Program-made: the position numbers and the translations under genes
The notes under the pieces: generated by a model
Told to the model about the DNA's origin: nothing
What the model saw: only the letters and a program-made list of their open reading frames with translations
The model's database searches: none
Assembly (NCBI GenBank): GCA_963769665.1
Contig: CAVYMQ010000003.1
Span: 1,116,001 to 1,180,000 of the forward strand
Origin: JACCTU01 sp963769665
Lineage (GTDB): Bacteria; Actinomycetota; Thermoleophilia; Gaiellales; Gaiellaceae
Reading direction: 5' to 3'
Length of the DNA: 64,000 bases
In this document: piece by piece, positions 39,590 to 47,903 of the stretch
Layout: every line of letters starts with the position of its first letter
Numbering within the stretch: position 1 is the first letter of the stretch

Positions 39590-40507
39590 CCGGTCGTTCG
39601 CCTGCGGTGCGTGCACGGTGATCCGAATCGCGTCGCCGAACGGTCGAACGACGAGCCCGAGGCGGAGCAGCCGGTCGTACGTCTCCTGTGCCGAGTCCAT
39701 CGGCACGTAGACGAAATTCGTGTGCGACTCGAGCGGCTCGAGCCCGAGTTCGCGCAAGCGCGCTGCGAGCCGTTCGCGCTCGGCGATCGTCTCGCTCATG
39801 TCCGGCGAACCTGCTCGCAGCGCGGCGAGCGCAAGCGCGGCCGAGAGCGTCGTGATCGGCAGCGGGTCCTGACGCACGACGAGCTCCTGCGCGACGTCGG
39901 CATCCGCGACCGCGTAGCCGACGCGCGCGGCGGCCAGCGCGAACGCCTTGGAGAACGTTCGCACCGCGATCACGCCGGGCGTGCCGGCGACCGTCTCGCC
40001 GGCGTACTCGAAGTACGCCTCGTCCACGACGAGCGGCCGATCCTTCGGAACCGGCCCGAGCGCGCCCGTCGGGTTGTGCGGCCGGCAGCAGAACGTCAGC
40101 ACGGCGCCTTCGTCGCCGACGTCCGCACCGGCGAGCCACGCGGCCAGGCGGAACACCGGGTACGTCGGCTCGTCCAGCACGCGCACGACGTCGCCCGGCC
40201 CGGCGAAGGCGCGCCCGCAGAGCAGCAGCAGATCGTCGGCTCCCGCTCCGAGCACGATCCGCTCCGTGTCGACCTCGGCGTACTCGGCGATCGCGTCGAG
40301 CAGCGCGGGGAAGCCGCCGTGCGGGTAGCGCTGGATCTCGGCGAGCGCGTCCGCGATCGTCGCCTCGCTCGCGTAGGTGGGAGGCCGAGGCGGCGTGTTG
40401 CCGTCGAAGCGCAGCACCTCGCTTGGCGCGAGCCCGGCGATCCGCGCCGCCTCGGCGGTCGACACCGCCCAGCCGTACGACGTGAACGCGTCAGGAAGCG
40501 GCCGCAC
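39557..40507 (-). CDS. Histidinol-phosphate aminotransferase-like PLP enzyme
   Basis: 316-aa class I/II aminotransferase, short for HisC (about 350). RFDGNTPPRPP at the N-terminus, RPHNPTGALGP, DEAYFEYAGE and the PLP lysine in VRTFSKAFALAAARVGYAV follow the HisC/CobD pattern. Substrate could be histidinol phosphate or another aromatic amino acid; no his genes are nearby, so I do not name it. GTG at 40507 with TAGGGT 6 nt upstream (leaderless). Confidence 0.82.
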   Translation of the reverse strand: MRPLPDAFTSYGWAVSTAEAARIAGLAPSEVLRFDGNTPPRPPTYASEATIADALAEIQRYPHGGFPALLDAIAEYAEVDTERIVLGAGADDLLLLCGRAFAGPGDVVRVLDEPTYPVFRLAAWLAGADVGDEGAVLTFCCRPHNPTGALGPVPKDRPLVVDEAYFEYAGETVAGTPGVIAVRTFSKAFALAAARVGYAVADADVAQELVVRQDPLPITTLSAALALAALRAGSPDMSETIAERERLAARLRELGLEPLESHTNFVYVPMDSAQETYDRLLRLGLVVRPFGDAIRITVHAPQANDRLLDALEQANG

Positions 40508-40513
40508 GGCGGG

Positions 40514-40519
40514 ACCCTA
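40514..40519 (-). promoter_or_regulatory. Leaderless -10 box (TAGGGT) of the HisC-like gene
   Basis: On the minus strand TAGGGT ends 6 nt before the GTG at 40507, with no Shine-Dalgarno between them. Confidence 0.45.
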
Positions 40520-40556
40520 CGCCGCCACCGGCCGTCGATGCGATGATCCGAGACGA

Positions 40557-40907
40557 ATGAGTACTGCCACCGAAGTGCTTGCGGACGTCGATCGCATGGA
40601 TGCGAAGGCGTTTGCCTCGCATCTGGCGGAGGACTGCCTGCTTCGCTACGCCAACAACGACGAGGTCGTGGGCCGCGACGCGATCGAAGCGGCGATCGCC
40701 GGCTTCTTCGGCACGATCAAGGGCATCAGCCATCACATCGCGGCGCAGTGGGACGTCGACGACACGACAATCGTTCAACTCGAGGCCACGTACACGAGGC
40801 TGGACGACGGCCAGGTCACGCTTCCCGCCGTCACGATCTATCGCCGCGGTAGCGATCTGATCGATGAGTACCGCGTCTACGTGGATCTGGCGCCAGTTTA
40901 CGCGTAG
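40557..40907 (+). CDS. SnoaL/NTF2-like protein, 116 aa
   Basis: NTF2-fold protein: VDRMDAKAFASHLAEDCLLRY, NNDEVVGRDAIEAAIAGFF and a C-terminal sheet ending DLIDEYRVYVDLAPVYA. Resembles ketosteroid-isomerase/SnoaL proteins of unknown substrate. ATG at 40557; the open frame extends upstream but overlaps the HisC-like gene. Ends 9 bp before the 3' end of the selenocysteine tRNA gene on the other strand. Confidence 0.78.
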   Translation: MSTATEVLADVDRMDAKAFASHLAEDCLLRYANNDEVVGRDAIEAAIAGFFGTIKGISHHIAAQWDVDDTTIVQLEATYTRLDDGQVTLPAVTIYRRGSDLIDEYRVYVDLAPVYA

Positions 40908-40916
40908 CGCGTTCGA

Positions 40917-41009
40917 CGGAGCGGCGCCGGAGTCGAACCGACCGAGCCGTGGGTTGCACGACCGCACTGGTTTTGAAGACCAACTGGGCCACCGGGCCCA
41001 TGCCGCTCC
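40917..41009 (-). tRNA. selC: Selenocysteine tRNA, anticodon UCA
   Basis: 93 nt without encoded CCA. Folds as a bacterial tRNA-Sec: 8-bp acceptor stem GGAGCGGC/GCCGCTCC, 6-bp D stem TGGGCC/GGCCCA with a 4-nt loop CGGT, anticodon loop CTTCAAA (anticodon TCA) on stem TTGGT/ACCAG, a long variable arm (GTCGTG/CACGGC), and a 5-bp T stem with loop TTCGACT. G is the discriminator base. It decodes UGA with SelA and SelB, both encoded 8-11 kb away. Confidence 0.95.
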
Positions 41010-41021
41010 GCGGCGGAGGTT

Positions 41022-41438
41022 ATGGCAACTGTCAGAATCTCGCTCGTGGCCGCATGGGGAGTGATCCCATCGATTCGCGTCCGTGACATGGCGGAAGCTC
41101 TCGCCTTCTACCGCGGGCAGCTCGAGTTCACGCTCGTCGGCGGCGGCGACGACGCGACCAACTCGTCGCTCACGCGCGGCGACGCACGCGTGATGATCGA
41201 GACGGCGGCTGACCACTTCGGCGACGAGTACAACGCCGCGATCAAGGAACGGCTCGGGACGCCGTCGAGCATCGCGCTGTACATCGAAGCCCCGGATCTC
41301 CGCGCGTTCCACTCGAGGCTCCAGGCAGCCGGCGCACGGATCGTCGATCCGCTCGCAGAGCGTCCGTGGGGTCAGGAGGAGTTCACCGTCGAGGATCACG
41401 AGGGGAACTGGCTGACCTTCTGGAAGAAGACCGGCTAG
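41022..41438 (+). CDS. VOC-superfamily (glyoxalase/bleomycin-resistance-like) protein
   Basis: 138 aa. Two beta-alpha-beta-beta-beta halves: PSIRVRDMAEALAFYRGQLEF and SSIALYIEAPDLRAFHSRLQ, ending FTVEDHEGNWLTFWKK with a metal-ligand type Glu/His region. Specific substrate unknown. ATG at 41022 has GCGGAGG close upstream. Its stop shares the palindrome CTAG with the stop of the convergent glycosylase gene. Confidence 0.82.
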   Translation: MATVRISLVAAWGVIPSIRVRDMAEALAFYRGQLEFTLVGGGDDATNSSLTRGDARVMIETAADHFGDEYNAAIKERLGTPSSIALYIEAPDLRAFHSRLQAAGARIVDPLAERPWGQEEFTVEDHEGNWLTFWKKTG

Positions 41439-42313
41439 ATCGAGTCTTCGTCCTCGACCCAGTCGCGCGTCAGGAAGAGCCAGAACGCGAGGCCGGCGTA
41501 GGGACCGTAGGTCCGGAAGCGCCGCTCGATCGTCGAGTCCACAGCCTTGCGGCCATTCAGCCGCGCGTAGGTCGGCCGCGTCCACGAGTCGAGCACGAGC
41601 CGTGAGTAGCGGCCGATCAGCATCATGATGTGCGCGGCCGCGTACGGGCCGACGCCCGGCAGCTCGAGCAGTCGCGCGGCGACCTCGTCGTCGTCGAGCT
41701 CGCGGTCCCCGGCGAGCGCCTCGAGGTCGAGCTCGCCGGAAGCGACGGAGCGCGCGAGCGAGCGGAGGTACGCCGCGCGGTAGCCGGCGCGCGCGACGTC
41801 GCGGTACCAGCGCTCGGGCTTCGCGGCCATCCGCTCGGCCGTCGGAAACGCGCGCCGGCGCCGGTCCGACTCCTCGCCGAGCCGCTGGACGAGCGTGCTC
41901 ACCATCCGCACCGTGCCCGACCACGCGCAGTTCGTCGTGCAGATCGTCTTCACGACGTCCTCGAAGACCGACTGGCTCCGCATCCAACGGCCCGCGCCCT
42001 GGGAGGCCCACGAGAGCGCGGGGTCCTCCGCGAGCTTCGCGTAGAGCGGCGAGAGGTCCTCGTCGAGCCGCAGGACGTGGCGCACGGCATCGGCGACGCG
42101 GCGGGGCGCCCGACCCTCGACGGTGACGCTGGTCGGGCCCGACTTGCGGATGAGCACCGTCTGCGGCCCGGGGTAGAGCGTGAGCTCGAGCGTGCGCTCG
42201 ACGGAGTCGATCCGGTTCGGGACGAGGTCGTTCAAACCGTGCGAGTTGACGGTGCGCCAGAAGTCGACGGGCTCGCCGCCGGCGCCGACCAGCTCCAGCT
42301 CGACCCTCGCCAC
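41435..42313 (-). CDS. HhH-GPD DNA glycosylase (AlkA-like)
   Basis: 292 aa. The helix-hairpin-helix LLELPGVGPYAAAHIMML and the following catalytic Asp in RLVLDSWTRP are typical of DNA-3-methyladenine glycosylase II; there is no lysine in the hairpin, arguing for a monofunctional glycosylase rather than an OGG-type lyase. The N-terminal half is a beta-rich domain as in AlkA/OGG. GTG at 42313 with TACGCT 6 nt upstream (leaderless), 19 bp from the divergent gene. Confidence 0.83.
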   Translation of the reverse strand: MARVELELVGAGGEPVDFWRTVNSHGLNDLVPNRIDSVERTLELTLYPGPQTVLIRKSGPTSVTVEGRAPRRVADAVRHVLRLDEDLSPLYAKLAEDPALSWASQGAGRWMRSQSVFEDVVKTICTTNCAWSGTVRMVSTLVQRLGEESDRRRRAFPTAERMAAKPERWYRDVARAGYRAAYLRSLARSVASGELDLEALAGDRELDDDEVAARLLELPGVGPYAAAHIMMLIGRYSRLVLDSWTRPTYARLNGRKAVDSTIERRFRTYGPYAGLAFWLFLTRDWVEDEDSI

Positions 42314-42318
42314 CGCGT

Positions 42319-42325
42319 TAGCGTA
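42319..42325. promoter_or_regulatory. Interlocked divergent -10 boxes (glycosylase and GMC oxidase)
   Basis: The 7-bp TAGCGTA reads TAGCGT on the plus strand (8 nt before the ATG at 42333) and TACGCT on the minus strand (6 nt before the GTG at 42313). Both genes lack a Shine-Dalgarno. Confidence 0.5.
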
Positions 42326-42332
42326 GGCGCGG

Positions 42333-44216
42333 ATGGAGCTCTCGCGCCGGCAGCAGGCTGCGCTCGTCGCGATCTGTGACACGTTCGCACCCGGTCTCGA
42401 CGGGTTGCCGGCCGCGAGCGAGGCGGGCGTGCCCGACGAGTTCGTCGGCGCGCTGGCGCGACACCCTCGCAAAGCTGAGGTTCGGGACATCCTCCGGCTG
42501 CTCTCGGCCTGGGAGCACGCGGCGCGGCCGCTGCGGCGCTTCTCGTCGCTGCCGTTGGCCGAGCGAGAGGACGTCCTGAAGTCGTGGCGCGACAGCTCGG
42601 TCGAGCGCAAGCGGTCGGCGTACAAGGTGCTACGCAAGGGCGTGCTGCACAACTACTTCGGGCTCCCCGGCCCGGCGCGGGCGTCGCTCGGCTACCCGGG
42701 CGGCCTCGAGCACGACGGCGCGGCGCTGCCGTTCGAGCCCGAGCGCGTGAGCGGCGAGTCGCGCCTCGACTGCGACGTGTGCGTCGTCGGTTCCGGCGCG
42801 GGCGGTGGAACGGCGGCGGGCGTTCTCGCCGCGGCAGGCCTGGACGTCGTGGTGCTCGAAGCGGGTGAGGCTGCGACGTTCAGCGGCGAGGAGATCGACT
42901 CGCTGCATCGCCTCTACCTCGAAGGCGCCGCGTCGGCGACCGAGGACCAGTCCGTCGACTTTCTCGCGGGCTGGTGTCTCGGGGGCGGGACCACGGTGAA
43001 CTGGACGACCGCGCTGCGAACGCCGGACGACGTGCGGGAGGAGTGGGCAGCGCACGGAGCTCCCGCGTTCGCGACCGACGAGTTCACGCGCAGCCTCGAC
43101 GCGGTCGAGAAGCGGATGGACGTCAACGAGGAGCACGGAGCGGCTTCCGGGCGCGATCGCGTGCTCGAGCGCGGCGCCGATGCGCTCGGCTGGCACGTCG
43201 GTGCGCAGCCACGAAACGTGCGCGGCTGCGACCAGAACGGCGTCTGCGGATACTGCGGCTTCGGCTGCGCACTCGGTGCGAAGCGCGGGACTGCCGAGAC
43301 GTGGCTCGCCGACGCGGCGGCAGCGGGCGCGCGTGTGCTCGTCGGCGTCCGCGCACAGCGCGTGCTCGTCGAGCGAGGCGCGGCGATCGGCGTCGATGCG
43401 GGACCAGTGCAGGTGCGCGCCCGTGCGGTCGTCGTGGCGTGCGGCGCGTTTCACACGCCTGCGTTGCTTCGGCGCTCTGGCCTGACGAACGCAGCGATCG
43501 GCAGCAACCTGCGCTTCCATCCGGTCACGCTCGTCGTTGGGGAGTTCGAGGAGCCGGTCAACTCGTGGGAGGGAACGCTGCAGGCGCGCTACTCGGAGGA
43601 GCACGCGCGGCTCGACGGCGGGTACGGCGTGCGCTACGAGACCGCGCCGGTGCACCCCGGCTTCTTCGGTGCGGGGCTCCAGTGGGACGGCGCGCGCGAG
43701 AGCCTCGACCTCGCGAAGCGCTACCCGTACCTCGCGCCCGTCTTCCCGCTCGTCCGCGACCGGGATGCGGGCGAGGTCGTGGTCGGTCGCGACGGCGAGC
43801 CGTCGGCGCGGTATCGGCTCTCGCCGTACGACCTGCGGCACCTGCGTGCGGGCTTCGTCGGCGCAGCGCGGATCCTCGAAGCGGCCGGAGCGAAGCGAGT
43901 CCTGTCGACGCACGCGCATCCTGTCGTCTGGGAGCCGGGCGACCGGGGTGTCGGGCAGTTCCTCGCGGAGGCCGACGCGCGCGGCTGGGAGCCAAACCGT
44001 GTGCTCTATGCGTCCGCGCACATCATGGGCACCGCGCGGATGGGCGGTTCGCCGTCGATGTCCGCGTGCGACCCGACGGGCGAGACGTGGGAGGTCGCGC
44101 GGCTCATCGTCTGCGATGGATCGACGTTCCCGACCGCCTCGGGCGTGAACCCGATGATCTCGATCGCCGCGGTCGCGCACCTGAACTCGTCGGCGCTCGC
44201 GTCGCGGCTCGCCTAG
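42333..44216 (+). CDS. GMC-type FAD oxidoreductase with Cys cluster, long-chain alcohol oxidase-like
   Basis: 627 aa. Residues 1-110 resemble a small helical domain as in gluconate-dehydrogenase subunit 3; then FAD motif CDVCVVGSGAGGGTAAGVLA (about 150) and WCLGGGTTVNWTTALRTP. A cysteine cluster GCDQNGVCGYCGFGCALGAK (C-x5-C-x2-C-x3-C) is like that of fatty-alcohol oxidases and might hold an Fe-S cluster. C-terminal HIMGTARMGG and DGSTFPTASGVNPMISI are GMC signatures. Followed directly by hyuA (TAGTG overlap). Substrate unknown. Confidence 0.85.
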   Translation: MELSRRQQAALVAICDTFAPGLDGLPAASEAGVPDEFVGALARHPRKAEVRDILRLLSAWEHAARPLRRFSSLPLAEREDVLKSWRDSSVERKRSAYKVLRKGVLHNYFGLPGPARASLGYPGGLEHDGAALPFEPERVSGESRLDCDVCVVGSGAGGGTAAGVLAAAGLDVVVLEAGEAATFSGEEIDSLHRLYLEGAASATEDQSVDFLAGWCLGGGTTVNWTTALRTPDDVREEWAAHGAPAFATDEFTRSLDAVEKRMDVNEEHGAASGRDRVLERGADALGWHVGAQPRNVRGCDQNGVCGYCGFGCALGAKRGTAETWLADAAAAGARVLVGVRAQRVLVERGAAIGVDAGPVQVRARAVVVACGAFHTPALLRRSGLTNAAIGSNLRFHPVTLVVGEFEEPVNSWEGTLQARYSEEHARLDGGYGVRYETAPVHPGFFGAGLQWDGARESLDLAKRYPYLAPVFPLVRDRDAGEVVVGRDGEPSARYRLSPYDLRHLRAGFVGAARILEAAGAKRVLSTHAHPVVWEPGDRGVGQFLAEADARGWEPNRVLYASAHIMGTARMGGSPSMSACDPTGETWEVARLIVCDGSTFPTASGVNPMISIAAVAHLNSSALASRLA

Positions 44217-45955
44217 TGCAGATCCTCGGGGTCGACGTCGGCGGCACGTTCACCGACGCCGTGCTGCTCGACGGCGGCGAGCTGCGCACGGCGAAGGTCT
44301 CGACCGCGCGCCGCCAGGAGGACTCGGTCGTCGCTGCAGCGCGAGCCGTTGGCGCGGATTCGGTCGCGCGCTTCAGCCACGGCACCACGGTCGCGACGAA
44401 CGCGTTGCTCGAACGCAAGGGCGCGCGCACGGCGTTCGTCGGCACGGCGGGCTTCGAGCACCTGCTCCACCTGCGCCGGCAGACGCGCGCACATCTCTAT
44501 CGGCTGTGTGCGTCTCATCCGGAGGCGTTGGTCCCGCTCGAGCGCTGCGTCGGGGTACGTGAGCGCATGGGCCCGGACGGCGTCCTCGAGCCGCTGGACC
44601 TGAGCTCGCTGCCCGACCTCGACGCGGACGCGGTCGCGGTGTGCCTGCTGCACGCGTACCGCCACCCCGAGCACGAGCGCGCGGTCGCCGAAGAGTTGCG
44701 GCGCCGGCTGCCCGGTGCGCACGTCGTGGCGTCGCACGAGGTCGCGCCGGAGTTCCGCGAGTACGAGCGTGCTTCGACGGCCGCTGCAGACGCGTACCTC
44801 GGTCCCGTGACGTCGCGCTATCTCCGGGCGCTCGCGTCGGCCGCGGCCGACGCGGGTCTGCCCGAGCCGCTCGTCATGCGGTCCTCGGGCGGGGTCGCGA
44901 CGGTGGACGAGGCGGCGGCGCATCCCGCGCTCGTTCTCGTCTCCGGTCCTGCCGCAGGCGCCGTGGGGGCGGCGCGCGTCGCGGCCGAGGCGGGCTTCCC
45001 GAACGCGATCGCGTTCGACATGGGCGGGACCTCGACCGACGTGTGCCTGATCGTCGACGGCGTCGCGGAGCGCTCGAGCGAGCGGCTCGTTGCAGGCCTG
45101 CCGATCCGGTTGCCGACGATCGACATCCACACGGTCGGCGCCGGTGGCGGCTCGATCGCCCGCGTGGACGCGGGCGGGGCGATGCGCGTGGGGCCCGAGA
45201 GCGCGGGAGCGGAGCCGGGGCCGGCTTGCTACGGCCGGGGCGGGACGATGCCGACCGTGACCGACGCGAACCTGCTGCTCGGCAGACTGCCGGAGGAGCT
45301 CGCGGGCGGAGTGGAGCTCGATCGTGCGGCTGCGGAGCGCGCGCTGGGCTCGCTCGATCCCGCGGCGGTCGTCGAGGTCGTGAACGCGGAGATGCTGCGC
45401 GCGCTGCGCGTCGTCTCGGTCGAGCGCGGCCACGACCCGCGCGACTTCGCGCTCGTCGCGTACGGCGGCGCCGGGCCGCTGCACGCGTGCGCGCTCGCCG
45501 ACGAGCTCGGGATCCGAACGGTGCTCGTTCCCGCGTCGGCGGGCGTGCTGTCCGCACTCGGACTCGTCGCGAGCGACGAGCGGCGAGACCGGGTCGAGAG
45601 CAGGCTGGTGCCGCTGGACGAAGCCGGCGAGCTTCCGCGCGACGGCGAAGCCGACCTGCGCTATGTCGGCCAGTCCTTCGAGCTGACGATCCCGCTACAG
45701 CCGGCCCTCGCTGCCGCGTTCCACCGCGCGCACGAAGAGCGCTACGGCTACGCCGACGGCACGCGGGCGGTCGAGCTCGTCGCAATCCGGACGGCCGAAG
45801 TGCGACCCGGCCCGGCGTTCGACCTCCCACGGGCGGAGCCACTCACGGTGCGGGGCCCTGCCGTGCTCGAACAGTCCGGCTCCACCGTCCTTGTTCCCCC
45901 CGGGTGGGTGGGGGCTAGGGATGGGTCTAGCACGCTCAAGGTGACGAAACCGTGA
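44216..45955 (+). CDS. Hydantoinase A/oxoprolinase family subunit (HyuA-like)
   Basis: 579-aa actin-fold ATPase of the N-methylhydantoinase A/acetone carboxylase/5-oxoprolinase family. VDVGGTFTDAVLLDG at the N-terminus, FSHGTTVATNALLERKG, and FDMGGTSTDVCLIVDG in the second half. Works with the HyuB-type subunit that follows. GTG at 44216 overlaps the preceding stop (TAGTG); the open frame upstream is a shadow. The acted-on cyclic amide or ketone cannot be determined. Confidence 0.88.
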   Translation: MQILGVDVGGTFTDAVLLDGGELRTAKVSTARRQEDSVVAAARAVGADSVARFSHGTTVATNALLERKGARTAFVGTAGFEHLLHLRRQTRAHLYRLCASHPEALVPLERCVGVRERMGPDGVLEPLDLSSLPDLDADAVAVCLLHAYRHPEHERAVAEELRRRLPGAHVVASHEVAPEFREYERASTAAADAYLGPVTSRYLRALASAAADAGLPEPLVMRSSGGVATVDEAAAHPALVLVSGPAAGAVGAARVAAEAGFPNAIAFDMGGTSTDVCLIVDGVAERSSERLVAGLPIRLPTIDIHTVGAGGGSIARVDAGGAMRVGPESAGAEPGPACYGRGGTMPTVTDANLLLGRLPEELAGGVELDRAAAERALGSLDPAAVVEVVNAEMLRALRVVSVERGHDPRDFALVAYGGAGPLHACALADELGIRTVLVPASAGVLSALGLVASDERRDRVESRLVPLDEAGELPRDGEADLRYVGQSFELTIPLQPALAAAFHRAHEERYGYADGTRAVELVAIRTAEVRPGPAFDLPRAEPLTVRGPAVLEQSGSTVLVPPGWVGARDGSSTLKVTKP

Positions 45956-47448
45956 CGAATCATCCCCAGACCGTGAACATTCAGCTCCAGGTGATCGGCG
46001 AGTCGCTCCGCGCGGTCGCCGAGGAGATGGGCGCCGTCCTGATCCGCTCCGCGTTCTCCGCGAACGTCAAGGAGCGGCGCGACTGCTCGACGGCGCTGTT
46101 CGACGAGCGCGGCCGGATGATCGCGCAGGCTGAGCACATCCCCGTCCATCTCGGCGCGATGCCCGACGCCGTCGCGGTGGTCGCGGCGCACGATCCCGCT
46201 CCGGGCGAAGTCTGGATCCTCAACGATCCCTACGCGGGCGGCACGCACCTCCCCGACGTGACGATGGTCTCGCGCACCGCGCTCGGGTTCGCCGTCTCGC
46301 GCGCGCATCACGCCGACGTCGGCGCGGTCGAGCCGGGCTCGATGCCGGCGGACTCGCGCACGCTCGACGAGGAGGGAGTCGTGATCCCGCCGACGCGGCT
46401 CGACGACGAGACGCTCGCGGGCCTCGTCGCGCAGATGCGGAACCCGGAGGAGCGGCGCGGCGACTTTCGCGCGCAGCTCGCTGCACATCACTTGGCGGAG
46501 CTTCGCGTCGACGAGCTCTGCGAACGGCGCGGGCGCGGGACCGTCGCCGCTGCGATGGACGAGCTGTACGCCTACTCCGAGCGCGTCGTCCGCGCAGCGC
46601 TCGCCGCCCTTCCCGACGGCCGCTACGAGGCGGAGGACGTGCTCGAAGGCATCCGCGGCGAGCTCGTGATCCGCGCGGCCGTGACGATCGCCGGCGATGC
46701 AATCGAGATCGACTTCGCCGGAACCGCACCGCAGCACGACGGGAACCTCAACTGCCCGCTCGCGGTCGCCCGGTCCGCCTCGTACTTCGTCGTCCGCTGC
46801 GTGACCGACCCCGACCTGCCGGCGTCCGGCGGAGCGTTCGCGCCGGTCACGGTCAAGGCGCCCGAGGGCTGTCTGGTCAACGCCCGCGCGCCCGCGGCGG
46901 TCGCGGCGGGGAACGTCGAGACGTCGAGCCGAATCGTGGACGTCCTCTTCGCTGCGCTCGCGCAAGCGGTCGACGTTCCCGCTCAGGGTCAGGGGACGGT
47001 GAACAACGTCACGCTGGGCAACGAGCACTTCACGTACTACGAGACGATCGGCGGCGGCCAGGGGGCATGCCCTGAGGCCGACGGGCCCTCAGGCGTCCAC
47101 GTCGCGATGTCGAACACGCTCTCAACGCCGGTCGAGGCGCTCGAGTTGCAGTACCCCCTCCGCGTCGAGCGCTACGGGCTCCGGCTCGGCTCCGGGGGCG
47201 ACGGCGAGCGGCGCGGAGGCGACGGCGTCGTCCGCGAGTTGCGCGCGCTCGAGCAGTGCCGTCTCTCGCTGATCACCGAGCGGCGCGCGCGTGGGCCGAA
47301 AGGCTTGAGGGGCGGGGGCGACGGCGCACCGGGGCGCAACCTGCTCAACGGCCGCGAGCTTCCGGCGAAGGCGACGGTGGATCTCGACGCGGACGATGTG
47401 ATCACGATCGAGACGCCTGGCGGCGGCGGCCTCGGCCGCGCCGAGTAG
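45952..47448 (+). CDS. Hydantoinase B/oxoprolinase family subunit (HyuB-like)
   Basis: 498 aa. GESLRAVAEEMGAVLIRSAFS, ERRDCSTALFDERGRMIAQAEH, LNDPYAGGTHLPDVTMV and GNVETSSRIVDVLFAAL are the family hallmarks. Partner of the HyuA subunit, start GTG overlapping its stop (GTGA). Shorter than many members at the C-terminus. An internal leaderless-type -10 overlaps its stop codon for the next gene. Confidence 0.88.
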   Translation: MTNHPQTVNIQLQVIGESLRAVAEEMGAVLIRSAFSANVKERRDCSTALFDERGRMIAQAEHIPVHLGAMPDAVAVVAAHDPAPGEVWILNDPYAGGTHLPDVTMVSRTALGFAVSRAHHADVGAVEPGSMPADSRTLDEEGVVIPPTRLDDETLAGLVAQMRNPEERRGDFRAQLAAHHLAELRVDELCERRGRGTVAAAMDELYAYSERVVRAALAALPDGRYEAEDVLEGIRGELVIRAAVTIAGDAIEIDFAGTAPQHDGNLNCPLAVARSASYFVVRCVTDPDLPASGGAFAPVTVKAPEGCLVNARAPAAVAAGNVETSSRIVDVLFAALAQAVDVPAQGQGTVNNVTLGNEHFTYYETIGGGQGACPEADGPSGVHVAMSNTLSTPVEALELQYPLRVERYGLRLGSGGDGERRGGDGVVRELRALEQCRLSLITERRARGPKGLRGGGDGAPGRNLLNGRELPAKATVDLDADDVITIETPGGGGLGRAE

Positions 47449-47451
47449 GGT
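47446..47451 (+). promoter_or_regulatory. Leaderless -10 box (TAGGGT) of the MOSC gene
   Basis: TAGGGT includes the hyuB stop codon TAG and ends 6 nt before the GTG at 47458; no Shine-Dalgarno. Confidence 0.4.
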
Positions 47452-47457
47452 TGCGTC

Positions 47458-47901
47458 GTGGCCGGGCGCGTCGAAGGCATCTACATCGCACCCAAGAAGA
47501 AGGAGCTGCCGAAGCCGGTCGACCGCGTCCGCGCGGTCGCGGGCCGTGGCCTCGAGGGCAACCGCCACTTCTACGACGCGGCGCCACCGGGCATGGCGCT
47601 CACGCTGATCGCCGCCGAGGCGCTCGCGGAGGGAGCCGCGGCGTCCGGGGTCCCGCTCGACGCCGACGAGAGCGGCCGCAACGTGCTCACGAGCGGGATC
47701 GACCTGAACGCCCTCGTCGGCGAGCGCTTCAAGGTCGGCGACGTCGAGTGCGTCGGCGTGGAGCTCTGCGAGCCCTGTACGACGCTCGAGGGCGCGACGC
47801 GTCCCGGCGTGATCAAGGCGTACGTGCACCGCGCCGGCCTGAACGCGGACATCCTCACCGACGGCGAGATCGCGGTCGGCGACGCCGTCGAACGCATGTA
47901 G
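47458..47901 (+). CDS. MOSC-domain protein
   Basis: 147 aa, a stand-alone MOSC domain (molybdenum cofactor sulfurase C-terminal fold). VRAVAGRGLEGNRHF, ESGRNVLTSGIDLNALVG and FKVGDVECVGVELCEPCTTLE; the last contains the Cys thought to carry sulfur in the family. Probably handles sulfide or Moco transfer. Small members of this family are often near molybdoenzyme genes, here 8 kb from a MoaD-MoaE fusion. Confidence 0.85.
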   Translation: MAGRVEGIYIAPKKKELPKPVDRVRAVAGRGLEGNRHFYDAAPPGMALTLIAAEALAEGAAASGVPLDADESGRNVLTSGIDLNALVGERFKVGDVECVGVELCEPCTTLEGATRPGVIKAYVHRAGLNADILTDGEIAVGDAVERM

Positions 47902-47903
47902 CG

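Noticed and set aside
42974..44215. Fusion of the HyuA frame with 414 upstream codons
   Set aside because: The upstream codons are an alternative frame of the GMC oxidase, which has unmistakable FAD motifs; HyuA starts at 44216.
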